In this document: positions 15,041-23,897 of the stretch, one piece after another
Numbering within the stretch: position 1 is the first letter of the stretch
How the letters are laid out: each line of letters opens with the position of its first letter
From: GCA-016699145 sp964516995
GTDB lineage: Bacteria > Patescibacteriota > Gracilibacteria > UBA1369 > 2-02-FULL-48-14
Length of the DNA: 64,000 nucleotides
Assembly (NCBI GenBank): GCA_964516995.1
Contig: CAZFAV010000003.1
Location: forward strand, 1-64,000
Direction of reading: 5' to 3'
Program-made: the position numbers and the translations under genes
The notes under the pieces: generated by a model
Seen by the model: only the letters and a program-made list of their open reading frames with translations
What the model was told of the DNA's origin: nothing
Databases searched by the model: none

Positions 15041-16630
15041 ATGAAGATACTCACCGAGGAGGATAACCTGAAAAGCCTCCTAAAACAAGCATCGGCACTG
15101 AAGCTTAAAGACGAGGAAGAACTCCACAAACTCAAGAAGCATTATGCTCGCAATTTTAATGTACCTCTACCCACCAATTTTAAACTTCAAGAGACTTATG
15201 AAAAAATGGTGGAAGAGGGTTGGCCGGAAGACCGAAGTCTTCAACGACTCATTCGTAAACGGAAAATTCGCACTCTTTCCGGAGTGAGCGTGATCACCGT
15301 GCTCACCAAACCCTATCCCTGTCCGGGAAAGTGCGTGTTCTGTCCTACCGAACCCGGTATGCCTAAATCTTACCTTTCTAACGAGCCGGGGGCTATGCGC
15401 GCCGTGCTCGACGATTTCCACCCACGTGACCAAGTAGCCACTCGTATCGATAGCCTGACTCGCCAAGGACATGAAACCGATAAAATCGAAATGATCGTGC
15501 TCGGTGGGACTTTTTCTGCCTACAATCCTCGCTATCAAACAGACTTTGTGCGAGCACTATTCAACGCCTGCAACGATAAGCCAGGCCGCTCACTAACAGA
15601 AGCCCAAGTCATCAACGAATCCTCTAAACATAAAATCATTGGGTTAAGTCTCGAAACACGTCCGGATCATATCACCGAAAAAGAAATTCGCCGTATGCGA
15701 GAACTAGGAGCTACCAAAGTGCAAATTGGAGTTCAGCACCTCGATCAAGAAATACTCGACCTCAACAAGCGAGGCGAACGCATCGATGACACGATTCGTG
15801 CCATGCAACTTCTACGTGACGCGGGTTTTAAAATCGCTACCCATCTCATGCCCAACCTTCCTGGGTCAACCCCAGAAAAAGATCTGTGGATGGTGGATGA
15901 ATTTTTCAAGAATCCAGACTTTCGCCCCGACCAGGTTAAGATTTATCCTTGCGTGGTAACGCCTTATGCCGAACTCGAACAATGGTGGAAGGAAGGTCGT
16001 TATCAATCCTACAGCGACGAAGTACTCATGGATTTACTCACACGCATGCAACTCCTCCTTCCCGAATACGTGCGTGTAGAACGACTTTTCCGCGACATAC
16101 CCGGTGAATCTATTTTAGAAGGTTCTCAAAAAACCAACATGCGCCAACTGGTAGAAGACCAAATGGTAATCGACGGGAAAACTTGCCGTTGCATTCGCTG
16201 TCGAGAAATTAAAGGGGAGTCATATGATCCAGACTCCACCACACTCAAAGTGGATTCATACGAAGCGGCAGGGGGGAAAGAGTTTTTTATCCACTTCGAC
16301 GACACCACTCGTGATAGACTTTGCTCCCTTCTTCGCCTACGCTTCAGCTCCTACTCACTGTTAGGCAAGCCTCATTTTATTCCGGAGTTGGAGGGAGCCG
16401 CGCTTGTACGTGAAGTACATGTTTATGGTGCGGAAGTGGAAGTGGGAGAAGCACGCAAATCTGCCTCACAGCACGCAGGTCTTGGCCGTCGCATGCTAGA
16501 AACCGCAGAGAAAATCAGTCGCGATGCAGGCTTCAAAAAAATGGCCATTATCGCGGGAGTGGGTACACGAAATTATTACCGCAAGTGGGGCTACGAGTTG
16601 GAGGGAACTTATATGACCAAAATCCTTTAA
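15041..16630 (+). CDS. elp3: Elp3-family radical SAM tRNA uridine-34 modifying enzyme
   Basis: A 529-residue Elp3 homologue that installs a carboxymethyl group on wobble uridine of tRNA from acetyl-CoA. The radical SAM region has the cluster Cys residues in PYPCPGKCVFCPTE (Cys94, 98, 101), followed by YLSNEPGAMRA and the barrel motifs VLGGTFSAY and GLSLETRPDHI. The C-terminal GNAT domain (about 450-529) has REVHVYGAEVEVG, SQHAGLGRRMLETAE and GVGTRNYYRKWGYELEGTYM, the Elp3 hallmark. The start was placed at ATG 15041, since the longer open frame runs into the divergent gene. No other Elongator subunits are seen, as is usual in bacteria. The divergent Trm9-like gene suggests the product is methylated further. 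Confidence 0.94.
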   Translation: MKILTEEDNLKSLLKQASALKLKDEEELHKLKKHYARNFNVPLPTNFKLQETYEKMVEEGWPEDRSLQRLIRKRKIRTLSGVSVITVLTKPYPCPGKCVFCPTEPGMPKSYLSNEPGAMRAVLDDFHPRDQVATRIDSLTRQGHETDKIEMIVLGGTFSAYNPRYQTDFVRALFNACNDKPGRSLTEAQVINESSKHKIIGLSLETRPDHITEKEIRRMRELGATKVQIGVQHLDQEILDLNKRGERIDDTIRAMQLLRDAGFKIATHLMPNLPGSTPEKDLWMVDEFFKNPDFRPDQVKIYPCVVTPYAELEQWWKEGRYQSYSDEVLMDLLTRMQLLLPEYVRVERLFRDIPGESILEGSQKTNMRQLVEDQMVIDGKTCRCIRCREIKGESYDPDSTTLKVDSYEAAGGKEFFIHFDDTTRDRLCSLLRLRFSSYSLLGKPHFIPELEGAALVREVHVYGAEVEVGEARKSASQHAGLGRRMLETAEKISRDAGFKKMAIIAGVGTRNYYRKWGYELEGTYMTKIL

Positions 16631-16639
16631 TAGGACTTT

Positions 16640-19600
16640 TTAAGCAGCCGCCTTTTGATCCTCGCCCATATCTTCGAACTGAGCTTCGCCTGAACCAAAG
16701 ACTTCGTGATACAAACTTTCAGCTTGTTCCGCTACACGAGGATCTATACCCAGGGTCGCGATAACACGCTCAGACTCCTTAGGATGCATCACTTTATCAT
16801 CAACTTTAATCGTTTTAAAAAATTCTATATCGGAATAAAGTTGTCGTTTTCTCTCTACCCATGTATCTAAGATATCATCTTTATCCAAAGCGTGAGCAAA
16901 CTTACGAACTGTTGCAAAACGCTGGTCCTTTTCAATGTCATAAAAACTTTCATCAAACCAAGTCTCTGGGACATCCGTCACTAAAATACTTTCTACAAAT
17001 CGCTTTTCAACAGGGGAGATAGAAGGGCCGAGAGGAGGGCTTAGGATGTCATCAAACAATTCTTGTCCACGGGTTTTAATCTCAATTTTTTTTGCTTCAA
17101 CATCAGCAATTTGTCGAGATATCCAATCTTGGTCAATGATCTTTAAATCAAGTTCTGCAATCTCCCCTCTATGTTTTTCTGGTTTTCCTGCTACTCGAGC
17201 CGCCTCATCTTCTTTCTTAAGTGCTTGCATCTTTTCACGCACTTGGTAGTTCCATACCTCTACTGCATCTTCCGGTGACATTTCGTTAAAATAACCCACA
17301 TCACCATCTCGAAAAGCCATTTTCTTGCTTCCCAAAAGAGGTAAATACGTCTCTCGCATAAAATATTCTTTTTCCGTTGTATTGGTGGCGTGATAATAAT
17401 GACCGACCGTATCAATCAACTGCCCCGCACCAGCCGTGTATAAAATCGGAGCTCCAAGTCCACGAACACTCGTTGAAAAAAGTGTGGGATTTTTTAAATA
17501 AGGAGCAGTGAGTTCTTCCACTGCTATCGATATCCCAAACGCAGCCAATAAAGCAACCGTCATCATTAGGAGTGGATGTTTCGGTGCTACAGCAGCAGCT
17601 TCAGCTCCAGCTGCAAGAGCTTGTCCCGCAGAGCGAGTAGCAGCAACAGTTTCAGTTGCCCCAGCTGCCGAACGGAAAGCGCCAGAAAGCATAGTACCTA
17701 CTTCAGCTTCGGTAAAAATTCCTCCATTCCGAACGATACTGGCAATTTCGGGAGCCGCCTTCGCTCCACGGAATACCCCTTCACTCACCATCAGTCCCAA
17801 AACAAAAAGGGGAATTCTTTCAGATTTATCTTTACCCTCGTAGGTATCTTTACAAACATAATAAGTGGCCAAATAAGCCATGCCTCCTGTGAATCCTAGA
17901 TGCGCGGCATTTTCTGTAAAATACTTAAGCCACTGAAGACCAGCCCCTCCAGTTGAAAAAAGTTTTTCAATCACCGGTTTGGGAAGTGGAAGATCTCCAA
18001 ATTTCTTAGCACAAGTCTCAAAAAATTTAACCATCTTTTCCTTAATTCCAAATGGGGTACGATCCAAAGCATCTAATAAAATCCTTGCACCACCTCGCTC
18101 ACGGGTCATTTTTTCTAAGAACTGTTCAAAACGCATTCCTGTTTTCGTCTCAATAAAATTAATCAATTTGACCTGCCACTCTTGCATACTGGCCATAGTC
18201 GCTCGATTAAACTGTATTTTTCCGGTCAATAATCCTTCTAGCCATTCCAGTTTTACTCGATTATGTAGACAGTCTTTCAAAACTTTAAAATGATCGATAC
18301 TGTGCGCCCATTTCTGTCCAAGGATCCAAATTCTTTCGGGGATCAATTTGTCATGAAAAAGGACAGATGTACAAATACGTTCTGCTGCTTCTGGCGTGAT
18401 TTTTCCTTTGATCACTAGCTCCAAAAGGCGTGCGGGATTTTCGAAGAAAGCCAGATAAATCTCACGAGCATCTAACATCGCATAAGGGGGAAACAGAACG
18501 CGTAATCCTCCCGCTAAAACTTCACCCTTCCTAATGAGATATGCTCCATAGGGCAGCCCTGCTGAAGCACTAATTAAGCCTACTGTTCCTGCAACTCCAA
18601 TCACTCGATCCGTCGGAGTTTCATTTTCACCAAATCCTTTTTGAACTGTCCATGTTAGCCCATAAAAAAGACCCTTATAACCTTGCCAATAAAGGTCGGC
18701 AACGTCACCCACATCTTTTAGATCAATATGAGCAGCATCTTCCAGCAATTCTTTACGTTTAGCTGTTTTTGCCCTTACGATATATTGGTTAATGTTGTCA
18801 TGGATGTGAGCCAATTCGTCTGTGTACTTCGTAAGCAAGGCCTGTTCAGAGGCTGTAAGAGGCTTTCCCGCCTCAAGCTGAGTCGTAAAATCATTAATTA
18901 CTTTGAGTTCCGCCACATCCACACCAATAGCATCCAAATCAGACTTAGTGGCTGCATCTGAGAAAGCTTTATAAAGTTGTTTGCCCCGAATCAAATCGAT
19001 ATCTTGAGTTTTACCTTCATCAATCGCTAGAGAGGGGAAAACCATAGAAATCGCTAGAGAGGGGAAAACCATAGAAATCGCTTCTACCGTATCGCTCCAG
19101 TAATCAGGGACTGTTAAGCGGAGCTGATCCAGCTCTTGAGCTACTTGTTTTTCGGAATCACGCAGTGAATCCAAGTCCCCAGAGCTTAATTTCTCTTTCT
19201 TACCCAATGCCTTCATATCCTCAGCGAACTCTTGAGAATCTGCTTCAGACGCTTCCACAAAGCCCTTTAAAACAGACGAATATGTTTTAGCCTCTGCAGA
19301 TTCACTCAATTTAAATATATGAAGATCAAAAGCCTTCTTCAAAACTTGATCTAAGCTCATTTTATCTGCATCCGGAATAAGAGTATGAATCTCTTTATCA
19401 TGAACCTTTATCAGATCGATCATCTTGTTTTCTGAGGAAACTTGATCGGGCATCTTAAACCAGTCTCGGAGCACCGGAATAGAAGCAAATAGGCCCGTTG
19501 CTAAAGGAAATTCACGCGTTTTTTCTGCATTCAAAAATTCTTTATAGTTGAGAGAAGCCATGAGCCAAACGGCTTTATCTGTTACTCCAAATTGTTCGGC

Positions 19601-20620
19601 GTAGGCCATATGCCTTGTCCGAGCCTCTGGATCACGTGGCCCAAAATTCCATGTGGCCAAACCTTCCTCAAATTCACCTTGGCAAAACAGAATCATGGAA
19701 GCTGTAACTCGATTTTCGTAGAGGAAACCAACGTGATGCTCTTTAAGATATTTTTCAACTTCTTCTCTTCCCAAAATATTTCCGGCCACCAACATTCCAC
19801 CGCCAAAAACTAAAGTAGAGATGGTGGCTTTGGTAAGAAAACTCCATCCTTCCGTCAAACTTCTCAAGAGACCAGGTTTATCCTCAGCAGGTTTCACCTC
19901 TGGTTGAGCGCCTGTAGCCAAATGATAAATTCCTTGACCAGCTTTAAAAACCGCAAAAGTACCTAAAAGCAGTGCGGCTCCTGCTAAAACAGGATGCTTA
20001 CTTGCTTGATCTTTCATCCAGGTCATAGGTCCTTCACCCTTCACAGCGTCGATAGCGTCCCGAGCAGCTTGGGTCAAAACCTTGGTGTCCGCAAAAATAG
20101 CGGGCTCCATATTATTCTCAAAATATCTAGCCGTTTCCAATTCAGGATGAGAATCAAGAAACTGAATGCCTTCTAAAAGCTCTTTTTCCTCCGGATCAGT
20201 CACTTTTGGCAGAAGTCCCACATAACTCTTTAGATCTTTTGTTTCTTTTAAATCAAAACGAATAGCTAAAATTGAAAATAAGTAAGGTGTCGTTGCTCGT
20301 AAAAAGCGTAATGCTTCTGCCTTTTCGTCATCAATTCGTTCTGGGTCAATCTTTAAAGCTTCGACATTTTTATGAATTTCCTCCATCTGCTTCTTATCCA
20401 AAACAGAAGCCAAAAGATCAATTTTTTCCTTTTCAGCACCTTCTTTTTTAAGCTCTTTAACCAGCTCATCACTTAAGTTTTCAAGTTTTTCCTGTGAGTC
20501 TTGAGCCATTAATTTTTCAAGCAATTCCTTCCGTTGATCAGCAGGGGAGGCAGAAGGAGCAGCCTTAGGCTTTTCGACGCCATCGTCGCGGAATCCAGAA
20601 CCCGTGGGTGCAACAACCAT
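16640..20620 (-). CDS. Very large membrane protein of unknown function (1326 residues)
   Basis: Not recognised. From ATG 20620 it has 1326 residues. The N-terminus (1-130) is charged, Ala/Pro-rich then helical with many Glu and Lys. Hydrophobic segments occur near 209-236 and 261-283, again in the middle (near VIGVAGTVGLISASAGLPYG), and near the C-terminus (LLMMTVALLAAFGISIAV), separated by long helical soluble stretches. No signal peptide, no enzyme motif and no repeat family is evident, apart from a nine-residue tandem duplication near residue 515. A longer frame extends to 20716 but a TATAAT sits between the two starts. It ends nine bases from the convergent elp3 stop. A lineage-specific envelope or scaffold role is only a guess. 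Confidence 0.75.
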   Translation of the reverse strand: MVVAPTGSGFRDDGVEKPKAAPSASPADQRKELLEKLMAQDSQEKLENLSDELVKELKKEGAEKEKIDLLASVLDKKQMEEIHKNVEALKIDPERIDDEKAEALRFLRATTPYLFSILAIRFDLKETKDLKSYVGLLPKVTDPEEKELLEGIQFLDSHPELETARYFENNMEPAIFADTKVLTQAARDAIDAVKGEGPMTWMKDQASKHPVLAGAALLLGTFAVFKAGQGIYHLATGAQPEVKPAEDKPGLLRSLTEGWSFLTKATISTLVFGGGMLVAGNILGREEVEKYLKEHHVGFLYENRVTASMILFCQGEFEEGLATWNFGPRDPEARTRHMAYAEQFGVTDKAVWLMASLNYKEFLNAEKTREFPLATGLFASIPVLRDWFKMPDQVSSENKMIDLIKVHDKEIHTLIPDADKMSLDQVLKKAFDLHIFKLSESAEAKTYSSVLKGFVEASEADSQEFAEDMKALGKKEKLSSGDLDSLRDSEKQVAQELDQLRLTVPDYWSDTVEAISMVFPSLAISMVFPSLAIDEGKTQDIDLIRGKQLYKAFSDAATKSDLDAIGVDVAELKVINDFTTQLEAGKPLTASEQALLTKYTDELAHIHDNINQYIVRAKTAKRKELLEDAAHIDLKDVGDVADLYWQGYKGLFYGLTWTVQKGFGENETPTDRVIGVAGTVGLISASAGLPYGAYLIRKGEVLAGGLRVLFPPYAMLDAREIYLAFFENPARLLELVIKGKITPEAAERICTSVLFHDKLIPERIWILGQKWAHSIDHFKVLKDCLHNRVKLEWLEGLLTGKIQFNRATMASMQEWQVKLINFIETKTGMRFEQFLEKMTRERGGARILLDALDRTPFGIKEKMVKFFETCAKKFGDLPLPKPVIEKLFSTGGAGLQWLKYFTENAAHLGFTGGMAYLATYYVCKDTYEGKDKSERIPLFVLGLMVSEGVFRGAKAAPEIASIVRNGGIFTEAEVGTMLSGAFRSAAGATETVAATRSAGQALAAGAEAAAVAPKHPLLMMTVALLAAFGISIAVEELTAPYLKNPTLFSTSVRGLGAPILYTAGAGQLIDTVGHYYHATNTTEKEYFMRETYLPLLGSKKMAFRDGDVGYFNEMSPEDAVEVWNYQVREKMQALKKEDEAARVAGKPEKHRGEIAELDLKIIDQDWISRQIADVEAKKIEIKTRGQELFDDILSPPLGPSISPVEKRFVESILVTDVPETWFDESFYDIEKDQRFATVRKFAHALDKDDILDTWVERKRQLYSDIEFFKTIKVDDKVMHPKESERVIATLGIDPRVAEQAESLYHEVFGSGEAQFEDMGEDQKAAA
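19023..19076 (-). repeat. Perfect 27-bp tandem duplication inside the large membrane protein gene
   Basis: Two identical 27-base units at 19023-19049 and 19050-19076 encode the residues ISMVFPSLA twice in frame. Zero divergence between copies suggests a recent slippage duplication. Confidence 0.9.
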
Positions 20621-20644
20621 ACGTGCAATAAAATAAATCTTATT

Positions 20645-20650
20645 ATTATA
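20645..20650 (-). promoter_or_regulatory. -10 element for the large membrane protein gene
   Basis: TATAAT on the minus strand at 20650-20645, 24 nt before the ATG at 20620. The -35 region is weak. It supports 20620 over the longer start at 20716. Confidence 0.45.
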
Positions 20651-20709
20651 CCTTATTTTTAGGTTTTTTAAAAGAGGGGAGTAGGGCAATCCCCCTCTAG
20701 ATCTAATCC

Positions 20710-20729
20710 CGCACAATATATCTTGTGCG
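20710..20729. promoter_or_regulatory. Inverted repeat CGCACAA-N6-TTGTGCG, operator-like
   Basis: A perfect 7-bp inverted repeat with a six-base AT-rich centre lies between the end of the small gene at 20748 and the promoter of the large membrane protein gene. It has no T-run on either side, so it looks more like a protein-binding site than a terminator. Confidence 0.35.
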
Positions 20730-20747
20730 AAGTATATATGCGTTTAA

Positions 20748-20939
20748 TCAGCTTCCGCTAAGGTAGCCTAAAATCCATCCTGCAACTGCATCATGGAACC
20801 CCTGTTTTTCTGTATTCACTATTCTTTCTGGAAAAAGACAGATCTCGGCACATTCTGGCTTGGGCATAAAATTAAACTGACCCGCCGCTCTAACCGCTCT
20901 TTCTTCTTCGTCAGGAAATGGAATAATTTGGGCAAGCAC
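20748..20939 (-). CDS. Small hypothetical protein
   Basis: A 63-residue protein starting at GTG 20939, with the composition of a soluble protein (IIPFPDEEERAVRAAG, then one Cys-containing segment CAEICLFPERI and a hydrophobic end AVAGWILGYLSG). No family recognised. Support comes from a TATAAT on the minus strand 25 nt upstream and one of the few ribosome-binding-like sequences in the window, GAAGG five bases before the GTG. It sits between recG and the large membrane protein gene, on the same strand as both. Confidence 0.5.
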   Translation of the reverse strand: MLAQIIPFPDEEERAVRAAGQFNFMPKPECAEICLFPERIVNTEKQGFHDAVAGWILGYLSGS

Positions 20940-20964
20940 AAAAACCTTCGTTTATAGGGCCGCT

Positions 20965-20970
20965 ATTATA
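20965..20970 (-). promoter_or_regulatory. -10 element for the small gene at 20748-20939
   Basis: TATAAT on the minus strand at 20970-20965, 25 nt upstream of the GTG start and immediately after the recG stop codon. Confidence 0.4.
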
Positions 20971-20979
20971 AAAGACGAC

Positions 20980-23022
20980 TCAAACACCGTCCACCATTTC
21001 ACTCGCGGCCTCAAATTTTGCGATTTTTTGAGCGAGCGCTGGATAAGCCTTGAGTTCCACGTCTTGGTCAACGAGCCGCTGCGCGGCGCTACGCACACGG
21101 TCGAGCAATTCTTTGTCGCCAAAGTTCGCCATTCTTAAATCCGGAATTCCACTTTGTTTCACGCCGTAGACTTCGCCGGGTCCACGCAATTGCAAGTCCA
21201 TTTCGGCCAAATCAAAGCCCGAATTATACTTCACCATATACTTGAGTCTTTGCAAGGCATCGTCGCTGCCCGAATCTGTAAACAGGAAGCAGTAAGACTG
21301 GTGCGACCCTCGCCCGACCCTCCCCCTGAACTGATGCAGTTGAGCCAGTCCAAAGCGATCCGCGCCCTCGATCATCATGATGGTGGCGTTCGGCACGTCA
21401 ATGCCCACTTCAATCACGGAAGTCGAAACGAGGATATCGATTTCACCGGCGGCGAATTGACGCATCACTTCGTCCTTGTCTTCGGCCTTCATACGGCCGT
21501 GCAAGAGCGCCAGTCGATGCTGAGGAAACACCTCCGCCTTCAGCCGCTCGTATTCCAGCGTCACGGCCTTCACCTGCAGCATTTCAGATTCCTCAATCAG
21601 CGGACAAACCACAAAAACTTGTCGGCCTTTGGCCACTTGGTCAGAGACCCACAGCTCCGCATCGCGGCGTTTTTCTTCCGGCACCAGTCGCGTCACAATT
21701 TCCTGACGACCCGGCGGAAGTTCATCGAGCACGGACAGATCCTGATCTCCATAAATGGTCAGCGCCATGGTTCGCGGAATCGGGGTCGCAGACAGATTGA
21801 GCATATGCGGAGTTCCCTGCGCCTTGAACACATTCCGCTGCTTCACTCCAAAGCGATGCTGCTCGTCGATCACCACCAGCCCCAGCCGCGCAAAATTCAC
21901 TCCTTCTTGGATCAGCGCGTGCGTGCCAATCACCAAGTCACAGGTTCCCGTGGCCAGTTGACGCAGCACATCCGCGTGTTCTGCCTCCGCCATCGATCCC
22001 ACCAACAACTGCACATTAAATCCGAACCTAGAAAGTAGCTTTGTCAAATTCTTAAAATGCTGCCGTGCCAAAATTTCCGTGGGTGCCATCAGCGCGCTTT
22101 GGTAGCCGGCCACCTTCATCGCATAAATCGCCGCCGCCGCCACCGCCGTCTTACCGGATCCCACGTCGCCTTGAACCAAACGTAGCATCGGAAAATCCCG
22201 CTCCAAATCTCCAAAAATCTCCTGCGAAGTTCGCAGCTGCGCCCCCGTCAATTTAAAAGGCAGCGCATCCAAAAACGGCTCCAAATTCACACCGGTCACG
22301 CGCTTGGACTCGCCACTAAATCCCTTTTGCCATAAAAATTTTCGCTTCAACGCCAAAAATTGCAGCATAAACAGTTCATCAAAAGCCAGCCGCTCCCTCG
22401 CCTTCCCCAGATGCTCTTCATCTGCCGCAAAGTGTACGTGATAAATGGCTTCTGCAAGCGGCATCAGCGCATTTTCCTCGAGAATCCACGATGGAAAATA
22501 CTCATCAAAAAACTTGGCATAGGGCAGCAGCATGTAAATCTTTTCACGCAGCCAGTGCGACGTGATCCCCTCAGTCTCTGGATACACCGGCACAATGCGC
22601 CCCGTGTGCAGCATCGGACCCGAAGGCTTCTCATACTTGGGGCTCATCAGCATGCTCCTTCCCCGCTCGTACTTCAGTTTGCCCGTCAAAATGATCTCAC
22701 TGCCCTTAAAAAATTGCTGCTTCACATAGGGTTGATTGAACCACAGCACCGGAATCTCCCCCGTCTCGTCCGCCACCACCGCCCGCGTCATCACCTTCCC
22801 CGTCCGGGTCGGCACATTCAGGATCGACTTCAGCTTCCCCCGCACCACATTCACCTCATCTGTCCTCATCTCATTGATCTTCGTGAACTCCGCCTCATCC
22901 TTATACGTCCTCGGAAAATACGTCAACAAATCCCCCAGCGTCTTCACCCCAAGCTCCTTTAACTTCGCAATATAATTATCACGAGTCTTCAAGATTCCAG
23001 CATCGAGTCGAGTGGTGAGCAT
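20980..23022 (-). CDS. recG: ATP-dependent DNA helicase RecG
   Basis: RecG, 680 residues, remodels stalled forks and Holliday junctions. It has an N-terminal wedge/OB domain (about 1-190, with LGVKTLGDLLTYFPRTY), a Walker A GDVGSGKTAVA near 285, the DEQH box VIDEQHRFGVKQR, SATPIPRT, and the helicase C-terminal part with LLHGRMKAEDKDEVM, VSTSVIEVGIDVPNAT and QFRGRVGRG. The TRG-like motif and C-terminal helix (about 600-680) are intact. The gene is visibly richer in G and C than its neighbours. The ATG follows AACCCTTT, no ribosome-binding site. Confidence 0.97.
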   Translation of the reverse strand: MLTTRLDAGILKTRDNYIAKLKELGVKTLGDLLTYFPRTYKDEAEFTKINEMRTDEVNVVRGKLKSILNVPTRTGKVMTRAVVADETGEIPVLWFNQPYVKQQFFKGSEIILTGKLKYERGRSMLMSPKYEKPSGPMLHTGRIVPVYPETEGITSHWLREKIYMLLPYAKFFDEYFPSWILEENALMPLAEAIYHVHFAADEEHLGKARERLAFDELFMLQFLALKRKFLWQKGFSGESKRVTGVNLEPFLDALPFKLTGAQLRTSQEIFGDLERDFPMLRLVQGDVGSGKTAVAAAAIYAMKVAGYQSALMAPTEILARQHFKNLTKLLSRFGFNVQLLVGSMAEAEHADVLRQLATGTCDLVIGTHALIQEGVNFARLGLVVIDEQHRFGVKQRNVFKAQGTPHMLNLSATPIPRTMALTIYGDQDLSVLDELPPGRQEIVTRLVPEEKRRDAELWVSDQVAKGRQVFVVCPLIEESEMLQVKAVTLEYERLKAEVFPQHRLALLHGRMKAEDKDEVMRQFAAGEIDILVSTSVIEVGIDVPNATIMMIEGADRFGLAQLHQFRGRVGRGSHQSYCFLFTDSGSDDALQRLKYMVKYNSGFDLAEMDLQLRGPGEVYGVKQSGIPDLRMANFGDKELLDRVRSAAQRLVDQDVELKAYPALAQKIAKFEAASEMVDGV

Positions 23023-23070
23023 AAAGGGTTGCAGATGGGATCAAAATACAGTTCACTGATCGAAGGAGCA

Positions 23071-23100
23071 ATGGCCCGACATTTACACACAAAAACATGA
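23071..23100 (+). other. Possible leader ORF coupled to the HNH gene
   Basis: A nine-codon frame, ATG at 23071 to TGA at 23098-23100 (MARHLHTKT), whose stop overlaps the HNH start as ATGA. AAGGAG lies at 23063-23068, although only two bases from this ATG. It could couple translation of the HNH gene or be chance. Confidence 0.25.
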
Positions 23101-23885
23101 GTGGTTTCCCAGATCCAATCAAACAAGAAGCATTAGTAAGATCGAGACGATGCTGTTGCGTGTGTCATGAGTTCGCTGGGCGATACACAAACGTACATCA
23201 TATCGTTCATCGTAATGAAGGCGGACCAGACACTTTAGATAATGCGATAGTAGTTTGCCTGAGATGCCATGGAGAAGCAGGGCACTATAACTCTAAGCAT
23301 CCAATTGGAGACAAATACTCGAAAGAAGAGTTGAGGAGGCATAGAGATGAATGGTGGAAGTGGTGTGCAGAGCATCCGGAAAAGCCGTTACCAAGTGATC
23401 CAATACTTATTTCTCCCGATATTATAAATATTAACGGCATAAATCCAATACAAACTTTTTTTAAAATATACAATCGTTCTGGTAGACCCCTCTACGGGAT
23501 TACCCTGAAACTTAAAACAAATTTTAATCCTACAGATAACTTTACGATTGAAAGAACAGAAGTCATGGGAGAAATGGAAATGAAAGTAGCGGATTTAACA
23601 ATCGACGGAGAATTTTTTGAATTGATTGGAGAAAACGAAAAAGGCACTCACATTACATATGTATACCTTTCCTCAATCAACCCATCTCAAACCCTAACAT
23701 TCACCTTGAAAGAAAGTATGGTTAAAGGAAAAGGGGAAGATATGGTACTGCAAGTAATCGACTACAAAGAAACACCTGTAGCGAATCAATACAAAGACGG
23801 AAACCCTGCGATCCCATTTCATGTGGACGAGCAGCAATTTTATCCCCGTGCGCACCGTATTGGAATAAAAAAATCGAAAATCTAG
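23097..23885 (+). CDS. HNH endonuclease-domain protein with C-terminal beta-rich domain
   Basis: A 262-residue protein. Residues 1-95 form an HNH nuclease domain: paired cysteines CCCVC and CLRC frame VHHIVHRNEGGPDTLDNAIVVC, giving the HH...N...H metal/catalytic set and two structural Cys pairs. Residues 100-262 are predicted mostly strand, start with PILISPDIININGINPI and are not recognised; they may bind a ligand or partner. No signal peptide. The gene and its convergent neighbour are more AT-rich than recG and tyrS on either side, which suggests an inserted unit. It might belong to a defence or mobile function, but that is inference from the domain alone. Confidence 0.75.
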   Translation: MSGFPDPIKQEALVRSRRCCCVCHEFAGRYTNVHHIVHRNEGGPDTLDNAIVVCLRCHGEAGHYNSKHPIGDKYSKEELRRHRDEWWKWCAEHPEKPLPSDPILISPDIININGINPIQTFFKIYNRSGRPLYGITLKLKTNFNPTDNFTIERTEVMGEMEMKVADLTIDGEFFELIGENEKGTHITYVYLSSINPSQTLTFTLKESMVKGKGEDMVLQVIDYKETPVANQYKDGNPAIPFHVDEQQFYPRAHRIGIKKSKI

Positions 23886-23897
23886 CTCTTCATGTAA

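Noticed and set aside
21154..22962. Long plus-strand frames opposite recG (up to 294 codons)
   Set aside because: They are His/Gln/Arg-rich shadows of the GC-rich recG gene, with no start context or family similarity.
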